A stretch of 27,856 nucleotides of DNA from an uncultured Clostridium sp. GTDB taxonomy: Bacteria; Bacillota_A; Clostridia; TANB77; CAG-508. The DNA lies in NCBI GenBank assembly GCA_948466265.1, contig CAOJZU010000020.1, positions 1 through 27,856 of the forward strand. The letters are read 5' to 3'. The position numbers and the translations under genes were made by a program. This document shows, in pieces, positions 1-8,676 of this stretch. Position 1 is the stretch's first letter; every line of letters begins with the position of its first letter. Below the pieces are notes generated by a model. It did not search any database, was not told where the DNA came from, and saw only the letters and a list, made by a program, of their open reading frames with translations.

Positions 1-38
1 AAATTTTTTTCTTTTACACTTTCTTTTGAAACGTACAT
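1..38 (-). CDS. 5' end of the next head-operon gene (partial)
   Basis: A start codon at 38 opens a frame reading MYVSKESVKEKN and running off the left edge. It is preceded by an ideal ribosome binding site (AGGAGG, eight bases before ATG) and starts 18 bases after the scaffold gene stop. By gene order in SPP1-like phages the next gene would be the major capsid protein or a small head protein. Twelve residues are too few to decide. Confidence 0.6.
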   Translation of the reverse strand, partial: MYVSKESVKEKN

Positions 39-56
39 AATTTTTACCTCCTAAAT

Positions 57-671
57 TTAATTAAAAAATTGGCTTTTTGTTTCTTGGCTTTCACTTTTGT
101 TAGCCTCTTTAGCGAAATTAGCAGCCATACTAATATCGTCTCCTTCATCTCCTTTGTTTCCATCGGGATCAACTGGCTCATAACCAGATGCTTTTTTCTT
201 TTCAAAGAAATGAGGTGCTTCTTTTTTGTAACCTTCAATTAATTCTTTTAATCCTACTAATGACTTTTTATCATCAGATATTTTTGTTTTATCTTTATCT
301 TTATTTATTAATGAAATTACTGCTTCTCTTGTAAATTTGTCTTTTAATACTTTTGCATCATCTAGACCTTTATTTAGTAAATCATTATAAATATAATCTT
401 CATTTTCTTTTTTAGCATTATCCTCTATTTCTTTAATTTTTTTGTCGTATTCATCTTTTGAAATACTATTCTTTTGTAAATCAGCAATTGCTTTTTCTTT
501 GTCCTCTTTTTCTTTTGTAATAACTTTTTTGTCATTCTCTAATTGTGATTTTTCAGATTGTAAGGTTGTAATCTGAGTATTTAATGCAGCAACCTCTGCA
601 CCATTTTTGGCCATAACAGATTCTACTTGTTCATCTGTTAATCCCATTGCCTTTAATTCTTCTCTTTTCAT
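57..671 (-). CDS. Phage scaffold protein (GP20-like)
   Basis: A 204-residue, highly charged protein. It starts MKREELKAMGLTDEQVESVMAKNG, a short helical segment typical of phage minor structural GP20/scaffold proteins. A long coiled coil follows (about residues 30-95, rich in E, K and Q), then a Lys/Asp-rich part and an acidic, Gly/Asp-rich C-terminal tail. Scaffolds of this family line the procapsid and leave or are cleaved before DNA fills the head. The start at 671 is chosen over an upstream in-frame ATG at 746 because AAAGGAG lies seven bases before it, whereas the upstream extension has no ribosome binding site and falls in structured non-coding DNA. Position after portal and MuF, and before the probable capsid gene, supports the role. 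Family-level call; sequence conservation in scaffolds is weak. Confidence 0.8.
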   Translation of the reverse strand: MKREELKAMGLTDEQVESVMAKNGAEVAALNTQITTLQSEKSQLENDKKVITKEKEDKEKAIADLQKNSISKDEYDKKIKEIEDNAKKENEDYIYNDLLNKGLDDAKVLKDKFTREAVISLINKDKDKTKISDDKKSLVGLKELIEGYKKEAPHFFEKKKASGYEPVDPDGNKGDEGDDISMAANFAKEANKSESQETKSQFFN

Positions 672-764
672 GAGTTCTCCTTTCAATTCAGGCATTCGTG
701 TTTTTATACGGAGCAACGCCTCCGACCTGGTGTTGTTATCGAACAACTTACAAAATCGTAATAT

Positions 765-796
765 ATAAAAAATAGGTATGTTAAGTTACATACCTA
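765..796 (-). terminator. Second terminator-like hairpin before the scaffold gene
   Basis: On the minus strand a perfect nine-base-pair stem TAGGTATGT/ACATACCTA with a six-base loop is followed by TTTTTTATAT. It is the second terminator-like structure within 120 bases in the same direction. It may instead be a processing or regulatory hairpin, since capsid genes lie downstream. Confidence 0.55.
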
Positions 797-860
797 CCTT
801 TATAACTTTGTTATGGTTGTTTAAGAATCCATTTAATCTGCCACTATATCTACAGACACC

Positions 861-887
861 AAAAAAAGACATATAAAACTATATGCC
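861..887 (-). terminator. Rho-independent terminator after the candidate immunity gene
   Basis: On the minus strand an eight-base-pair stem GGCATATA/TATATGTC (one G-T pair) with a GTTT loop is followed by seven T residues. It lies about 50 bases after the stop of the 71-residue gene and would lower transcription of the scaffold and later head genes. Confidence 0.6.
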
Positions 888-935
888 TTTTAAATAAAAT
901 CGCCTTAAATTGTATTTTAGCGGTTCGTTTTTTCG

Positions 936-1151
936 CTATTTCTCGCTATTTTCTAGTATTTCAATCTTTAATATTTCGTTTTCAAAAAGTGAGTAATTTT
1001 TATTGTCTTGTTCGTTTAATATATCGATTTCTTCTACTTCTGGTTCATTATCTTCAGCTGGTACATATCCAACAACTTTTCCTATAAATTCTTTACTATT
1101 ATCTACTTTTATTTTTACTCTTTTACTTAAATATTCTTCTAAATTTTTCAT
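936..1151 (-). CDS. Small acidic Lsm/SH3-like protein; candidate immunity protein
   Basis: A 71-residue acidic protein. It has a short helix (MKNLEEYLSKR) and then beta-strand-like segments, KVKIKVDNS, FIGKVVGYVPA, EEIDILN, YSLFENEILKIEIL. The pattern resembles small Sm-like or SH3-like barrels that recur in Firmicute phages with a DNEPE motif; that family memory is tentative. It starts four bases after the MuF-toxin gene stop with AAAGGATAAT before the ATG, and a terminator follows it. In MuF polymorphic-toxin loci the gene right after the toxin often encodes its immunity protein, and small size and acidity fit that role. No direct evidence of toxin binding is visible. An alternative is a conserved head-module accessory protein unrelated to immunity. 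Confidence 0.7.
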   Translation of the reverse strand: MKNLEEYLSKRVKIKVDNSKEFIGKVVGYVPAEDNEPEVEEIDILNEQDNKNYSLFENEILKIEILENSEK

Positions 1152-1155
1152 AACA

Positions 1156-2721
1156 TTATCCTTTCTTATATGGAACTATATGAACTCCCGTTTTACTATA
1201 ATGAATTTTAAAACTGCTTGTTTCTGTTTCTCCTTTTTTAGTTTTTACCACACCTATTTTTTTATTTATTTCTATGATTTCTTTCTTGTCCCATTTTCCA
1301 TTTTTATCAAAGTTTATTGTACCTTTTCCTGCATATTTATTAACTAAATCTTGTGCTTCTTTGTTAGATATAGTTAGATAACTTTTACTATCAATATAAT
1401 TGTTGCTACCTCTAATGTGTTTGTCTTGCTTACCAACATCAATAATTTTATTTGTATTACTGATATATTGTTTAACCGCTTCATTGCTAGTTATTCCTTT
1501 TGCATCTGCATATTGTGCTTTTAAATTCTTCCATTTGTCTATATTATTATACTTCATTTCTTGAAAATCTGCAAATGTTCTAGGTATATCATCTCCAAGA
1601 ATATTTTTATATCTTTTGTATTGTTCATAGTCTGATGATTTATTTTTATTCATTTTTACATCAGTTTCAAATGCCTTCTTAGTTGCTGGATCAGAATATA
1701 CATATTTTTCTAACCATTCATTATATGTAATATTGTTTGGTATATAATATGTTTTTCCTCCAGTATTTCTTGCTGCTCTTTCTCCAAACTCAAATTCATC
1801 CTTAAAGTATGGTGCTGTTGTCGTTCTACATCTAATATGATATGGTGGTGCAGTTATTCCTATTTTATAATCTTTCATATCAAATATCTTTCCATCTATT
1901 TCTCTACATTCTTCTGATGTTTTAGAGTCTAATGTTGCTATATTTATATATTGTTGTACCCATAATTCATTAAAACATTGTTTTCTTGATGCACTTGCAA
2001 AAAATGCTGATTCAGTCATTACTAATCTGCCAGCTTTGTATTGACTTGTATTAAAATCTTTAGCAATTTTTTCTATAAGTTGATCTGCATCTCCTCTTAA
2101 AGATTTCTCTAAGTCTTTTTGCAGTGTATCTAACAAAGCTTTTTTATTTTTCCAAATTCTATTTGAGAATGTTTGCTCATCACTTGTCCATGGTCTAGAT
2201 ATAATTTTTTGAATAGTACCTATATCTAAAGTTGCAAATTTAAAGGCCACGTTTGAACCTTTTTGTAATTCATATGCCGTTTTATAATAATTGTCCTTAT
2301 ATGATTCAATAATAAATTCAGTTGTGGTTTCTTGTTCATTATAGTATAATTTTTCAATTTGTTGCTGTATTTGTATTTCTAATGCTTCTAATCTAGAAAT
2401 ATGAACTTTTGCACTTGCATTTTCTAATTCTTTTTTCCAAATTAGATCTATTCCATTTTCTTGACCATATTTTATATATTCATCAATATCCCATTTTAAT
2501 TCTTTTAGTTCTTGATTATTTAACCACTTTTTAGCTTCTTTCATACTGATTTGATTATTTACTGCAAATCTTACTAACCAGTTATTTATCTCTTTTTTTA
2601 CTGAACTTAATGTTCTTTCATATGCTTCTTGCAATTCTGTAATATATTTTGCATCATTTAGTAATTGTGCTTTTTCAAGTTCTTCAAATCTTTTAATCCA
2701 ATATTCTGCATCTCTTCCCAT
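1156..2721 (-). CDS. MuF-type minor head protein with C-terminal Ntox50-like toxin domain
   Basis: A 521-residue protein of the SPP1 gp7/Mu gpF minor head family. Residues 1-150 are helical and charged. The MuF core is about residues 215-306, with ATLDSKTSEECREIDGKIF and then APPYHIRCRTTTAPYF, the conserved block of the family. After a linker, residues about 427-518 read KQDKHIRGSNNY, YLTISNKEAQDLVNKYAGKG, KEIIEINKKIG and a final HYSKTGVHIVPYKKG. This matches my recollection of the bacterial toxin 50 (Ntox50) domain, a predicted RNase of polymorphic toxins, with candidate catalytic His435, His507 and His514. MuF proteins sit at the portal and some are injected with DNA, so the toxin could act in the infected cell. 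The start overlaps the portal stop (TAATG), with GGTGA as ribosome binding site. Confidence 0.88.
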   Translation of the reverse strand: MGRDAEYWIKRFEELEKAQLLNDAKYITELQEAYERTLSSVKKEINNWLVRFAVNNQISMKEAKKWLNNQELKELKWDIDEYIKYGQENGIDLIWKKELENASAKVHISRLEALEIQIQQQIEKLYYNEQETTTEFIIESYKDNYYKTAYELQKGSNVAFKFATLDIGTIQKIISRPWTSDEQTFSNRIWKNKKALLDTLQKDLEKSLRGDADQLIEKIAKDFNTSQYKAGRLVMTESAFFASASRKQCFNELWVQQYINIATLDSKTSEECREIDGKIFDMKDYKIGITAPPYHIRCRTTTAPYFKDEFEFGERAARNTGGKTYYIPNNITYNEWLEKYVYSDPATKKAFETDVKMNKNKSSDYEQYKRYKNILGDDIPRTFADFQEMKYNNIDKWKNLKAQYADAKGITSNEAVKQYISNTNKIIDVGKQDKHIRGSNNYIDSKSYLTISNKEAQDLVNKYAGKGTINFDKNGKWDKKEIIEINKKIGVVKTKKGETETSSFKIHYSKTGVHIVPYKKG

Positions 2722-4268
2722 TACTTATCACCAACTTTTGCACCATCTTTATTGCTAGTTGATTTATTGTTATTTAGTTCTTTTATCATCTTATCGTATT
2801 CGGATTCTTGTTTTTTCGCCTCTTCTTTTTCTTCAGTTTCAATTTTTTCTTCTTCATCTTCTACATCGCTAACATATGGATGTCTTGATCTAATTGTATA
2901 TTTACTTATTATTCCCATACTATTTACACAATTCTCAATTAGTTCTTTTTCGTTTACAGTCATAGTTTTATTAAATACAAATTCTATTTCTTTATCAGTA
3001 TAATCTCTTCCTGTTGTCATCTCTACCCAGTTATTATAGAAGAACATAAAGTATTCTAAACTACTCTTGAATTCTGTTTCTATATTGCTACAATCCAAAT
3101 CTAAATCCGCATATAATTGTTTTAGTGCAACTCCTGACTCTTGTGTTCCAAATTTTTCACTTTGTGTATCAACTCCAGAACCACCTTCATAAATATCTTT
3201 TCTTAATTGCTCTATAAAACTTTTAAATGCTTCTATATTTAATTCTATATTCTTCCTATCATATTCTCCATCATCATCAAGAAATACAGTATTATATGTT
3301 GCAAGATTTTTTTGGAAAGTTCCTGCTTCTGATTGATAGTTTTTAACAACATTAACTCCATCTGGTGCTTCATAAATGGAATCTCCTGTTCTAGAACATA
3401 ATTCATCATAACAATCAATAAGAGACTTCAGTAAATGAATTAATGGCATTTCATCCCCATTATATTTAAAATAAATAAAAGGTATTTTGGTCCATTTATG
3501 AAGTGTATCTCCAATTTTAAAGTGTGCTAAAACACTAATTCCATGTGAATCTTTTCCTATTACTAAATCTTGTCTTTTTTCTACTTCTTCCACATCTTCT
3601 ATTAATGTTGCACCATCATAAATAAGATATCTAACTCCATCTAAATCCCAATATTCTACTTTTGTTTTCTTTTCTCTTTCTGTTTCACTTGTATATACCT
3701 CAACATCATAAGTCATTATTACCGCATCTAATATTTCATGTTCTTCATCTTGCCATAATGGGATTATTCTTGTTGCATACCTTAATCTTGCTTTTAAATC
3801 TCCATTGTTATCAATATATATTTGCCACCAACTTATACCTCTTTTTACTGCTTCTATCAATGTATATTTAAGTCTTTTATGCATTTTATTATTAAATAAT
3901 GTTTTTAAAATTTCTTTGTATTCTTCATCTTCTTTTTCATCTTTTGCTATTACTTGTTTTATTGTTGGTTTTTTTCTTAATAAATATCCAGCTTTTTGAT
4001 TTATCATTTTATATAGTATTGGATGTTTTAATATATAATTCTTAGAATGAGGTGCAATTTCTTCAATTCCATCTTTATTTATATATGTTCTTTGCTTTTT
4101 CTCAATATCGCCTTCATTTTTAAAATATTTGCTGCCTTCTATCATTTCCTTATATGTATTTGATTGTTTAAAATCATTTATTTGTAAATCAATAAATTTA
4201 GATAATTCCATGCCTTTTTTTGCTCCTTCAGCAATTATCATCTTTATTTTATCCATTTCTGTTATCAT
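2721..4268 (-). CDS. Portal protein (SPP1 gp6-like)
   Basis: A 515-residue portal protein of the SPP1 gp6 family, which forms the dodecameric ring at one capsid vertex through which DNA is packaged. Family features include an N-terminal helical region with YFKNEGDI and ILKHPILYKMINQKAGYLLRKKPTIK, a central part with KIPFIYFKYNGDEMPLIHLLKSLIDCYDELCSRTGD, and SGVDTQSEKFGTQESGVALKQLYADLDLDC near residue 370. The C-terminus is very acidic and then Lys-rich (EEEKIETEEKEEAKKQE), common in these proteins. Length is close to SPP1 gp6 (about 500). Position between TerL and MuF is canonical. The start has AAGGAGAG nine bases upstream. Its stop overlaps the start of the MuF gene, suggesting translational coupling. 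Confidence 0.93.
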   Translation of the reverse strand: MITEMDKIKMIIAEGAKKGMELSKFIDLQINDFKQSNTYKEMIEGSKYFKNEGDIEKKQRTYINKDGIEEIAPHSKNYILKHPILYKMINQKAGYLLRKKPTIKQVIAKDEKEDEEYKEILKTLFNNKMHKRLKYTLIEAVKRGISWWQIYIDNNGDLKARLRYATRIIPLWQDEEHEILDAVIMTYDVEVYTSETEREKKTKVEYWDLDGVRYLIYDGATLIEDVEEVEKRQDLVIGKDSHGISVLAHFKIGDTLHKWTKIPFIYFKYNGDEMPLIHLLKSLIDCYDELCSRTGDSIYEAPDGVNVVKNYQSEAGTFQKNLATYNTVFLDDDGEYDRKNIELNIEAFKSFIEQLRKDIYEGGSGVDTQSEKFGTQESGVALKQLYADLDLDCSNIETEFKSSLEYFMFFYNNWVEMTTGRDYTDKEIEFVFNKTMTVNEKELIENCVNSMGIISKYTIRSRHPYVSDVEDEEEKIETEEKEEAKKQESEYDKMIKELNNNKSTSNKDGAKVGDK

Positions 4269-4284
4269 TTTAACTCTCTCCTTA

Positions 4285-5709
4285 TTATACGAAATATGCT
4301 CCCCTCTTCTTGTTAGGGAATAGTGTTTGTAATAAGTATCTTAGTGCATCAAGTGCGTGGTCATTTTGTTTTATAGGTTTGTCCTCTCCTTTTTCTTGTG
4401 CTTTTTCGTCCCATATATATGAATTAAATTCTCTAATTATATTTTTACATCTTTCTTCTACAATATGGATTCTTTCTTCGTCTAGCCAATTTAGGACTAA
4501 GTTAATTCCATCTATTACTGCATTATCTGCTTCTTTTACTGCTATTTTATTTTGTTTAAACAAATTAATTAAAGATGTTGCACTTGGATCTATAATAACC
4601 TTTCTGATATCTATATCTTTAATTAGATTCTTATAATCTTTAAGAAACATATTATCAGTTTTTGTGATTTTTTCTTCTTGACCATTTTTATTCTTTTTTA
4701 CTCCTTTGTTGTAATATTCATCTAATATCCACACATGAGGTTTTCCATCTATGTATTTTATTCCACATAATAAAAACACCTGTGGATTTACGATTCCATA
4801 ATCAGATGTTACATAAAAATAATCAAATTTGTTTGGAATATCTTTTACTTTAACACAATGTTTTGATCTATCAAAATTAGGATATATAATTCCTTCTGCT
4901 AATACCCATAATCCTAAGATAAATCTTTGATAGAACACCCCTATGAACATTTTTTTATATCTATCTTTTACCTCTTCAGATAAACTTAAATTATCATCCA
5001 TTGTAAAATGTAAATATATTATTCCTTTTTCTTTTGCTTTATCAATCCAGTTTACTTTAAACCAGTGATTTGGTCCTTCTGGGTTGCAGTTAAACCAGTA
5101 TTTCGAACCCTTTACAGAACATCTTGCTAATGCTTGGTTTACAAATGACTCTGGCATCAATGCAACTTCATCCAAAAATACTCCTGCTGCTGTAATACCT
5201 TGTACCAGGTCTTGACTTCTTTCATCTTTACCACCAAAGATATAGAAATAATTAATTATTTCTCCTTTTGATATTTCAACTAAATTATCTGACCTTCTAT
5301 CTTTTATATGGTATCCTTGTACTCTTAACATTAACTTTAACCAGAATAAAACATTTCTTCTAAATGCTCCTACTGTTTTACCTGCCATAATAAAATTCTG
5401 TCCATTAAATTTTGTCATTGCCCATAATACAAATGATAATGACATAGACAATGTTTTACCTGCTCTAATACTACCATCAGCAATTATTCCGTTTTTATCT
5501 TTAGTTGGACTTTTGTCATTCCACCATGTTAATACTTTCTTTTGCTTTTTACTAAATTTTTTAAACTTGAATACAGTACCATTTTTTATTTTTTTTCTTA
5601 GCATTATTGCATTTTGCATTACTTGTTTTTTTAGATTAGAAATTCTTTCATCCAGAGTTAACTCACTCTTGTTTTGATTCTTGTTCTTCATCATAATCAT
5701 CCCATGCAC
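4285..5709 (-). CDS. terL: Terminase large subunit
   Basis: The ATP-driven DNA packaging motor and nuclease. The ATPase half shows a Walker A-type loop GSIRAGKT (about residues 79-86) and Walker B GVFLDEVAL (about 176-184), with an aromatic-rich segment TWWNDKSP just before, as in PBSX/SPP1-type terminases. The nuclease half has Asp residues in YVTSDYG, VIIDPSAT and NDHALDALRYLL, the RNase H-like acidic triad. Length (474) is normal. The start is uncertain: ATG at 5709 overlaps the TerS gene by 47 bases and lacks a good ribosome binding site, while the ATGs at 5694 and 5691 have GGGATGA nearby. The gene lies directly between TerS and portal. Confidence 0.95.
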   Translation of the reverse strand: MHGMIMMKNKNQNKSELTLDERISNLKKQVMQNAIMLRKKIKNGTVFKFKKFSKKQKKVLTWWNDKSPTKDKNGIIADGSIRAGKTLSMSLSFVLWAMTKFNGQNFIMAGKTVGAFRRNVLFWLKLMLRVQGYHIKDRRSDNLVEISKGEIINYFYIFGGKDERSQDLVQGITAAGVFLDEVALMPESFVNQALARCSVKGSKYWFNCNPEGPNHWFKVNWIDKAKEKGIIYLHFTMDDNLSLSEEVKDRYKKMFIGVFYQRFILGLWVLAEGIIYPNFDRSKHCVKVKDIPNKFDYFYVTSDYGIVNPQVFLLCGIKYIDGKPHVWILDEYYNKGVKKNKNGQEEKITKTDNMFLKDYKNLIKDIDIRKVIIDPSATSLINLFKQNKIAVKEADNAVIDGINLVLNWLDEERIHIVEERCKNIIREFNSYIWDEKAQEKGEDKPIKQNDHALDALRYLLQTLFPNKKRGAYFV

Positions 5710-6421
5710 TTTCTACACTATCATCAAGTGCTTTTATAAAACTATCGTCCTTCATATTTTCTGGATCATTAGTTCCTTCTTTTGCAATTTCTCTTTCTAA
5801 TCTAATCAATTCTAATTCAAGTTTTCTATCATCATTTTCTATTTTATGATAACTATCTAAATATCTTCTTTTTGCCTCTTGTACTCTAGTCAGCGCCTCT
5901 TCTAGTCGCTGTATTATATTTATGGTACTTTCTGCTTCAGTAGTTGTTAATGTTCCGTTGTCTCTATAAGTGACATTATTAGATGAACTTTTTGACATCC
6001 TTACAATGCTCATTTCTTTTCCATCTTGCATTTTTTTTATTTTTTCTAGTATTCTTCTTTCTCTAATTGATAATATTTTTATTTCAGACATTATTTGATA
6101 TTTTTTGTCATATAGTTCCTGTTGTTTCATAATTGCTTTTTCTTCGTCTGTCAGTAAATCATCATATATTGTTTCATATTCTCCAGTTTTTAGTGCTCTT
6201 GTATTTCCTTTCTCTGCTCCAGGACCACCTTTATTTCCCTTTGCATTTTGATTTCCTTTTTTTACTTTACTTAGATTACTATCTCTTTTCCATTGCTTCT
6301 TTTTTGCAAGATAAAGAACTTCATTATAAGTGACACCATGTTTTTCAGCAATTTGTTTGTAGGTTTTTCCAGACATATAGTCTCTTTTTATTTTAGAAAT
6401 TTTGTTACTATCTTCTATCAC
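5663..6421 (-). CDS. terS: Terminase small subunit
   Basis: A 252-residue small terminase that recognises phage DNA and recruits the large subunit. The N-terminus has a helix-turn-helix (YKQIAEKHGVTYNEVLYLAKKKQW, about residues 21-44). A Gly/Asn/Lys-rich loop follows (GNQNAKGNKGGPGAEKGN), which is a signature of PBSX/YqaS-like small terminases. The middle is helical with coiled-coil character (about 90-205), as in the oligomerisation domain, and the C-terminus is acidic. The start appears to be GTG at 6421, preceded at some distance by AGGTGG. No ATG with a better ribosome binding site exists before the helix-turn-helix. The stop lies inside the terL start region. Confidence 0.9.
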   Translation of the reverse strand: MIEDSNKISKIKRDYMSGKTYKQIAEKHGVTYNEVLYLAKKKQWKRDSNLSKVKKGNQNAKGNKGGPGAEKGNTRALKTGEYETIYDDLLTDEEKAIMKQQELYDKKYQIMSEIKILSIRERRILEKIKKMQDGKEMSIVRMSKSSSNNVTYRDNGTLTTTEAESTINIIQRLEEALTRVQEAKRRYLDSYHKIENDDRKLELELIRLEREIAKEGTNDPENMKDDSFIKALDDSVESAWDDYDEEQESKQE

Positions 6422-6435
6422 CTCATATCACCCAC

Positions 6436-7629
6436 CTACCTTTTATCTAAAATTGCCTCTTTATTAGTTAGAGTTTCCCATCGCTTTACTATAACATCAC
6501 AATATTTTGGATCTAATTCCATAGAATAACAGCTTCTATTTAATTGTTCTGCTGTAATAATAGTGCTACCACTTCCTCCAAATAAATCCAATATTATGTC
6601 ATTTTCTTTACTAGAATTTTTTACTAATCTAGCAATTAGATCTATTGGTTTCATTGTTGGATGTAATGCACTTTGTTTTGGCCTGTCACATTCTAATATT
6701 GTACTTTGTGTTCTATCATTAATGAAATAATGTGCTGCACCTTCCTTCCATCCATATAATATCGGTTCATGTTGCCACTGATAGTCTTGCCTACCCATTA
6801 CAAAACAATCTTTTTTCCAAATCAAACATTCTGCTAACTTAAAACCTGCATCTTTAAATGCTTTTCTAAAATTAAGTCCTTCAGTATCTGCATGAAACAC
6901 ATATATAGATGCTCCTTCTCTTGTAACATCAAACATATTCATAAATGCTTGTTTTAAAAATTCATAGAATTGACTATCATTCATATTATCATTCGCTATT
7001 TTTAATGCATCTACTGTTTTTCCAACATAATCTACATTATATGGTGGATCTGTAAGAAGCATATCTGCCTTTTGTTTATCCATAAGGCGCATAACATCTT
7101 CTTTTTGCGTACTATTTCCACACATTAATCTATGTTTACCAAGTATCCAAATATCTCCTGGTTTTGTAATAGGTTCTTCTATTTCTTCATAAGCTGAATC
7201 TATATCGAAATCATCTTCTTTACTTCCATTCATATCCTTTAACATTTCATCTACTTCATCGAAATCAAAACCCGTTAAGTTTGTATCAAAATTTTGTAAT
7301 TTTAATTCTTGTAATAATTCCTCTAATTTTTCTTCATCCCAGTCACCCTGTATTTTATTTAGCGCAATATTTAGTGCTTTTTCATTCGTTTTATCTAAAT
7401 CTACTACAATACATTCTAATTCTATAAATCCTAATTCTTTTAAAACTTTTAATCTTTGATGTCCTCCAATAACTGTCATATCCTTATTTATTATTAAAGG
7501 ATTTACAAATCCAAAGTTTTCTATACTATTTTTAATCTTTATATATTCTGGATCATTTGGCTTTAAATCCTTTCTTGGATTATAAGTAGCAGGTATTAAT
7601 TTATCAATTCTAATTGTTTGTATATTCAT
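6436..7629 (-). CDS. ParB-like domain fused to DNA adenine/cytosine-N4 methyltransferase
   Basis: A 397-residue fusion. Residues 1-130 form a ParB/sulfiredoxin-like domain (YNPRKDL at 16-22, VIGGHQRLKVLKELG at 53-67). From about residue 155 a DNA amino-methyltransferase follows: WILGKHRLMCGNST, catalytic TDPPY (193-197), HPTMKPIDLI (323-332) and SAM-binding DLFGGSGST (348-356). The catalytic motif before the SAM motif gives the beta-type order, typical of phage and plasmid N6-adenine or N4-cytosine methylases. It probably modifies phage DNA against host restriction, or marks packaging sites, being right next to terminase. The start has AAGAAGGTGATTAA upstream. A second ParB-like protein lies two genes upstream and looks paralogous. 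The target base and site cannot be read from sequence. Confidence 0.92.
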   Translation of the reverse strand: MNIQTIRIDKLIPATYNPRKDLKPNDPEYIKIKNSIENFGFVNPLIINKDMTVIGGHQRLKVLKELGFIELECIVVDLDKTNEKALNIALNKIQGDWDEEKLEELLQELKLQNFDTNLTGFDFDEVDEMLKDMNGSKEDDFDIDSAYEEIEEPITKPGDIWILGKHRLMCGNSTQKEDVMRLMDKQKADMLLTDPPYNVDYVGKTVDALKIANDNMNDSQFYEFLKQAFMNMFDVTREGASIYVFHADTEGLNFRKAFKDAGFKLAECLIWKKDCFVMGRQDYQWQHEPILYGWKEGAAHYFINDRTQSTILECDRPKQSALHPTMKPIDLIARLVKNSSKENDIILDLFGGSGSTIITAEQLNRSCYSMELDPKYCDVIVKRWETLTNKEAILDKR

Positions 7630-7643
7630 TTAATCACCTTCTT

Positions 7644-8675
7644 TTATATTTTATCTAGCAATTGCTGCTTTATTTGTTCAGCAATTTTCTTCATCATAAT
7701 TGGTGGTACACTCATGCCACATACATATTGCACATTCATTCCCATAAAATCATAGTCTTGTGGAAATGTTTGTATTGTAATAATATCTTTATCACTTGCA
7801 TATCCTGGTACATCATATCTTAATGGAGGACTTCCACCTGCTGCTATTGTTGCTGGTGTTCTATCATCTTTTAAATATTGAGTATTAAAACAACTTATTT
7901 TTCCTTTTTCTGTTCTTTTTATTGTGTCACTCAATTTAACATCTCTTGCTATTCGTTTTTTCCATCTTTCATATGTTAGTGTATCCTGGTTTAATTCTTT
8001 ATAGTTGCTATCTTTTATTTCTGCATATTTTATTGGTTTTTCATTAAATTCTAATTTTATTTTTGGAAAATTTATATTTTTGTTAACTGCAATAAAGAAT
8101 AATCTTTCTCTTCTTTGAGGTACTCCCATCTTTGCAGCATTTAGCAAAAACAATTGTGTATTATATCCAATTTCATTTAGTCTTTTAATTATTAAATTTA
8201 CATATCCTCTTGCATTGCCCTGCATTAATCCTTTTACATTTTCAGCAACTATTATTTTAGGTTTCAATATATTGGCCAGATCTATAAATTCAAAAAACAA
8301 GTCATCTAATACTTGACTTGTTTGACCTTCTCTAAATTTTTTGTTCTTTCCCCAGTTTTTTTCTCTTTCTCCACATAGTGAAAATGTACTACATGGAGGA
8401 CTACCATCTAATATATCTAAATCATATAATTCTGCAGGTAATTCTTTTAATTTATTCATTTCTTGAATACCCATACAATAATTATATTTAGGATGATGGT
8501 TTCTTACATAGATATCATTTATTTTTTTATCGATCTCACAATTTCCAATAACATCATATCCTGCTAGTTTATATCCCATAGTAGAACCACCACCACAAGC
8601 AAAACATGAAAAAACTTTATAATTATTCTTTGGTATATTTTTTATATCTTTTAAATACCATTCATATTCTTTCAT
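7644..8675 (-). CDS. dcm: DNA (cytosine-5) methyltransferase
   Basis: A 343-residue C5-cytosine methyltransferase using SAM. Motif I is FACGGGSTMGYKLAG (about residue 25). Motif IV is GSPPCSTFS with catalytic Cys95. Motif VI is ENVKGL (about 145) and motif VIII is QRRERLFF (about 187). Late in the protein, RTPATIAAGGSPPLRYDVPGYA and QTFPQDYDFMG fit the target-recognition and closing motifs. The start at 8675 is preferred to an ATG at 8699 because AAGGAG lies nine bases before it and it begins one base after the upstream ParB-like gene stop. No restriction endonuclease gene is adjacent, so this is probably a solitary protective methylase. Confidence 0.93.
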   Translation of the reverse strand: MKEYEWYLKDIKNIPKNNYKVFSCFACGGGSTMGYKLAGYDVIGNCEIDKKINDIYVRNHHPKYNYCMGIQEMNKLKELPAELYDLDILDGSPPCSTFSLCGEREKNWGKNKKFREGQTSQVLDDLFFEFIDLANILKPKIIVAENVKGLMQGNARGYVNLIIKRLNEIGYNTQLFLLNAAKMGVPQRRERLFFIAVNKNINFPKIKLEFNEKPIKYAEIKDSNYKELNQDTLTYERWKKRIARDVKLSDTIKRTEKGKISCFNTQYLKDDRTPATIAAGGSPPLRYDVPGYASDKDIITIQTFPQDYDFMGMNVQYVCGMSVPPIMMKKIAEQIKQQLLDKI

Positions 8676-8676
8676 C

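Larger units (their letters stand above)
672..935 (-). other. Structured intergenic region in the head operon
   Basis: This 264-base gap is the longest gene-free stretch of the late operon. Read on the minus strand it holds two terminator-like hairpins (listed separately), then GTTGTT/AACAAC with a four-base loop at about 732-747, then CGGAG/CTCCG with a six-base loop at about 707-722. The AGGCGTT inside that last hairpin could instead pair with AATGCCT just before the scaffold ribosome binding site, so two alternative folds are possible. Just after the 71-residue gene there is also a short tandem repeat, AAATAGCGA twice. No tRNA and no convincing promoter were found. It could be a regulatory leader for scaffold and capsid, or an intron or packaging-site remnant; the function is not known. 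Confidence 0.5.

Noticed and set aside
672..746. Scaffold protein starting at 746
   Set aside because: The extension has no ribosome binding site and covers a hairpin; ATG 671 has AAAGGAG at good spacing and starts with the family-like sequence.
672..860. tRNA or group I intron in the scaffold leader
   Set aside because: No cloverleaf with a T-loop signature could be drawn, and the gap is short with no recognisable intron core or split exon.
1003..1347. Plus-strand Phe/Ser-rich frames across the late genes (also near 2665, 4310, 6133 and 13894)
   Set aside because: All are antisense shadows of recognised minus-strand genes in AT-rich DNA, without ribosome binding sites.
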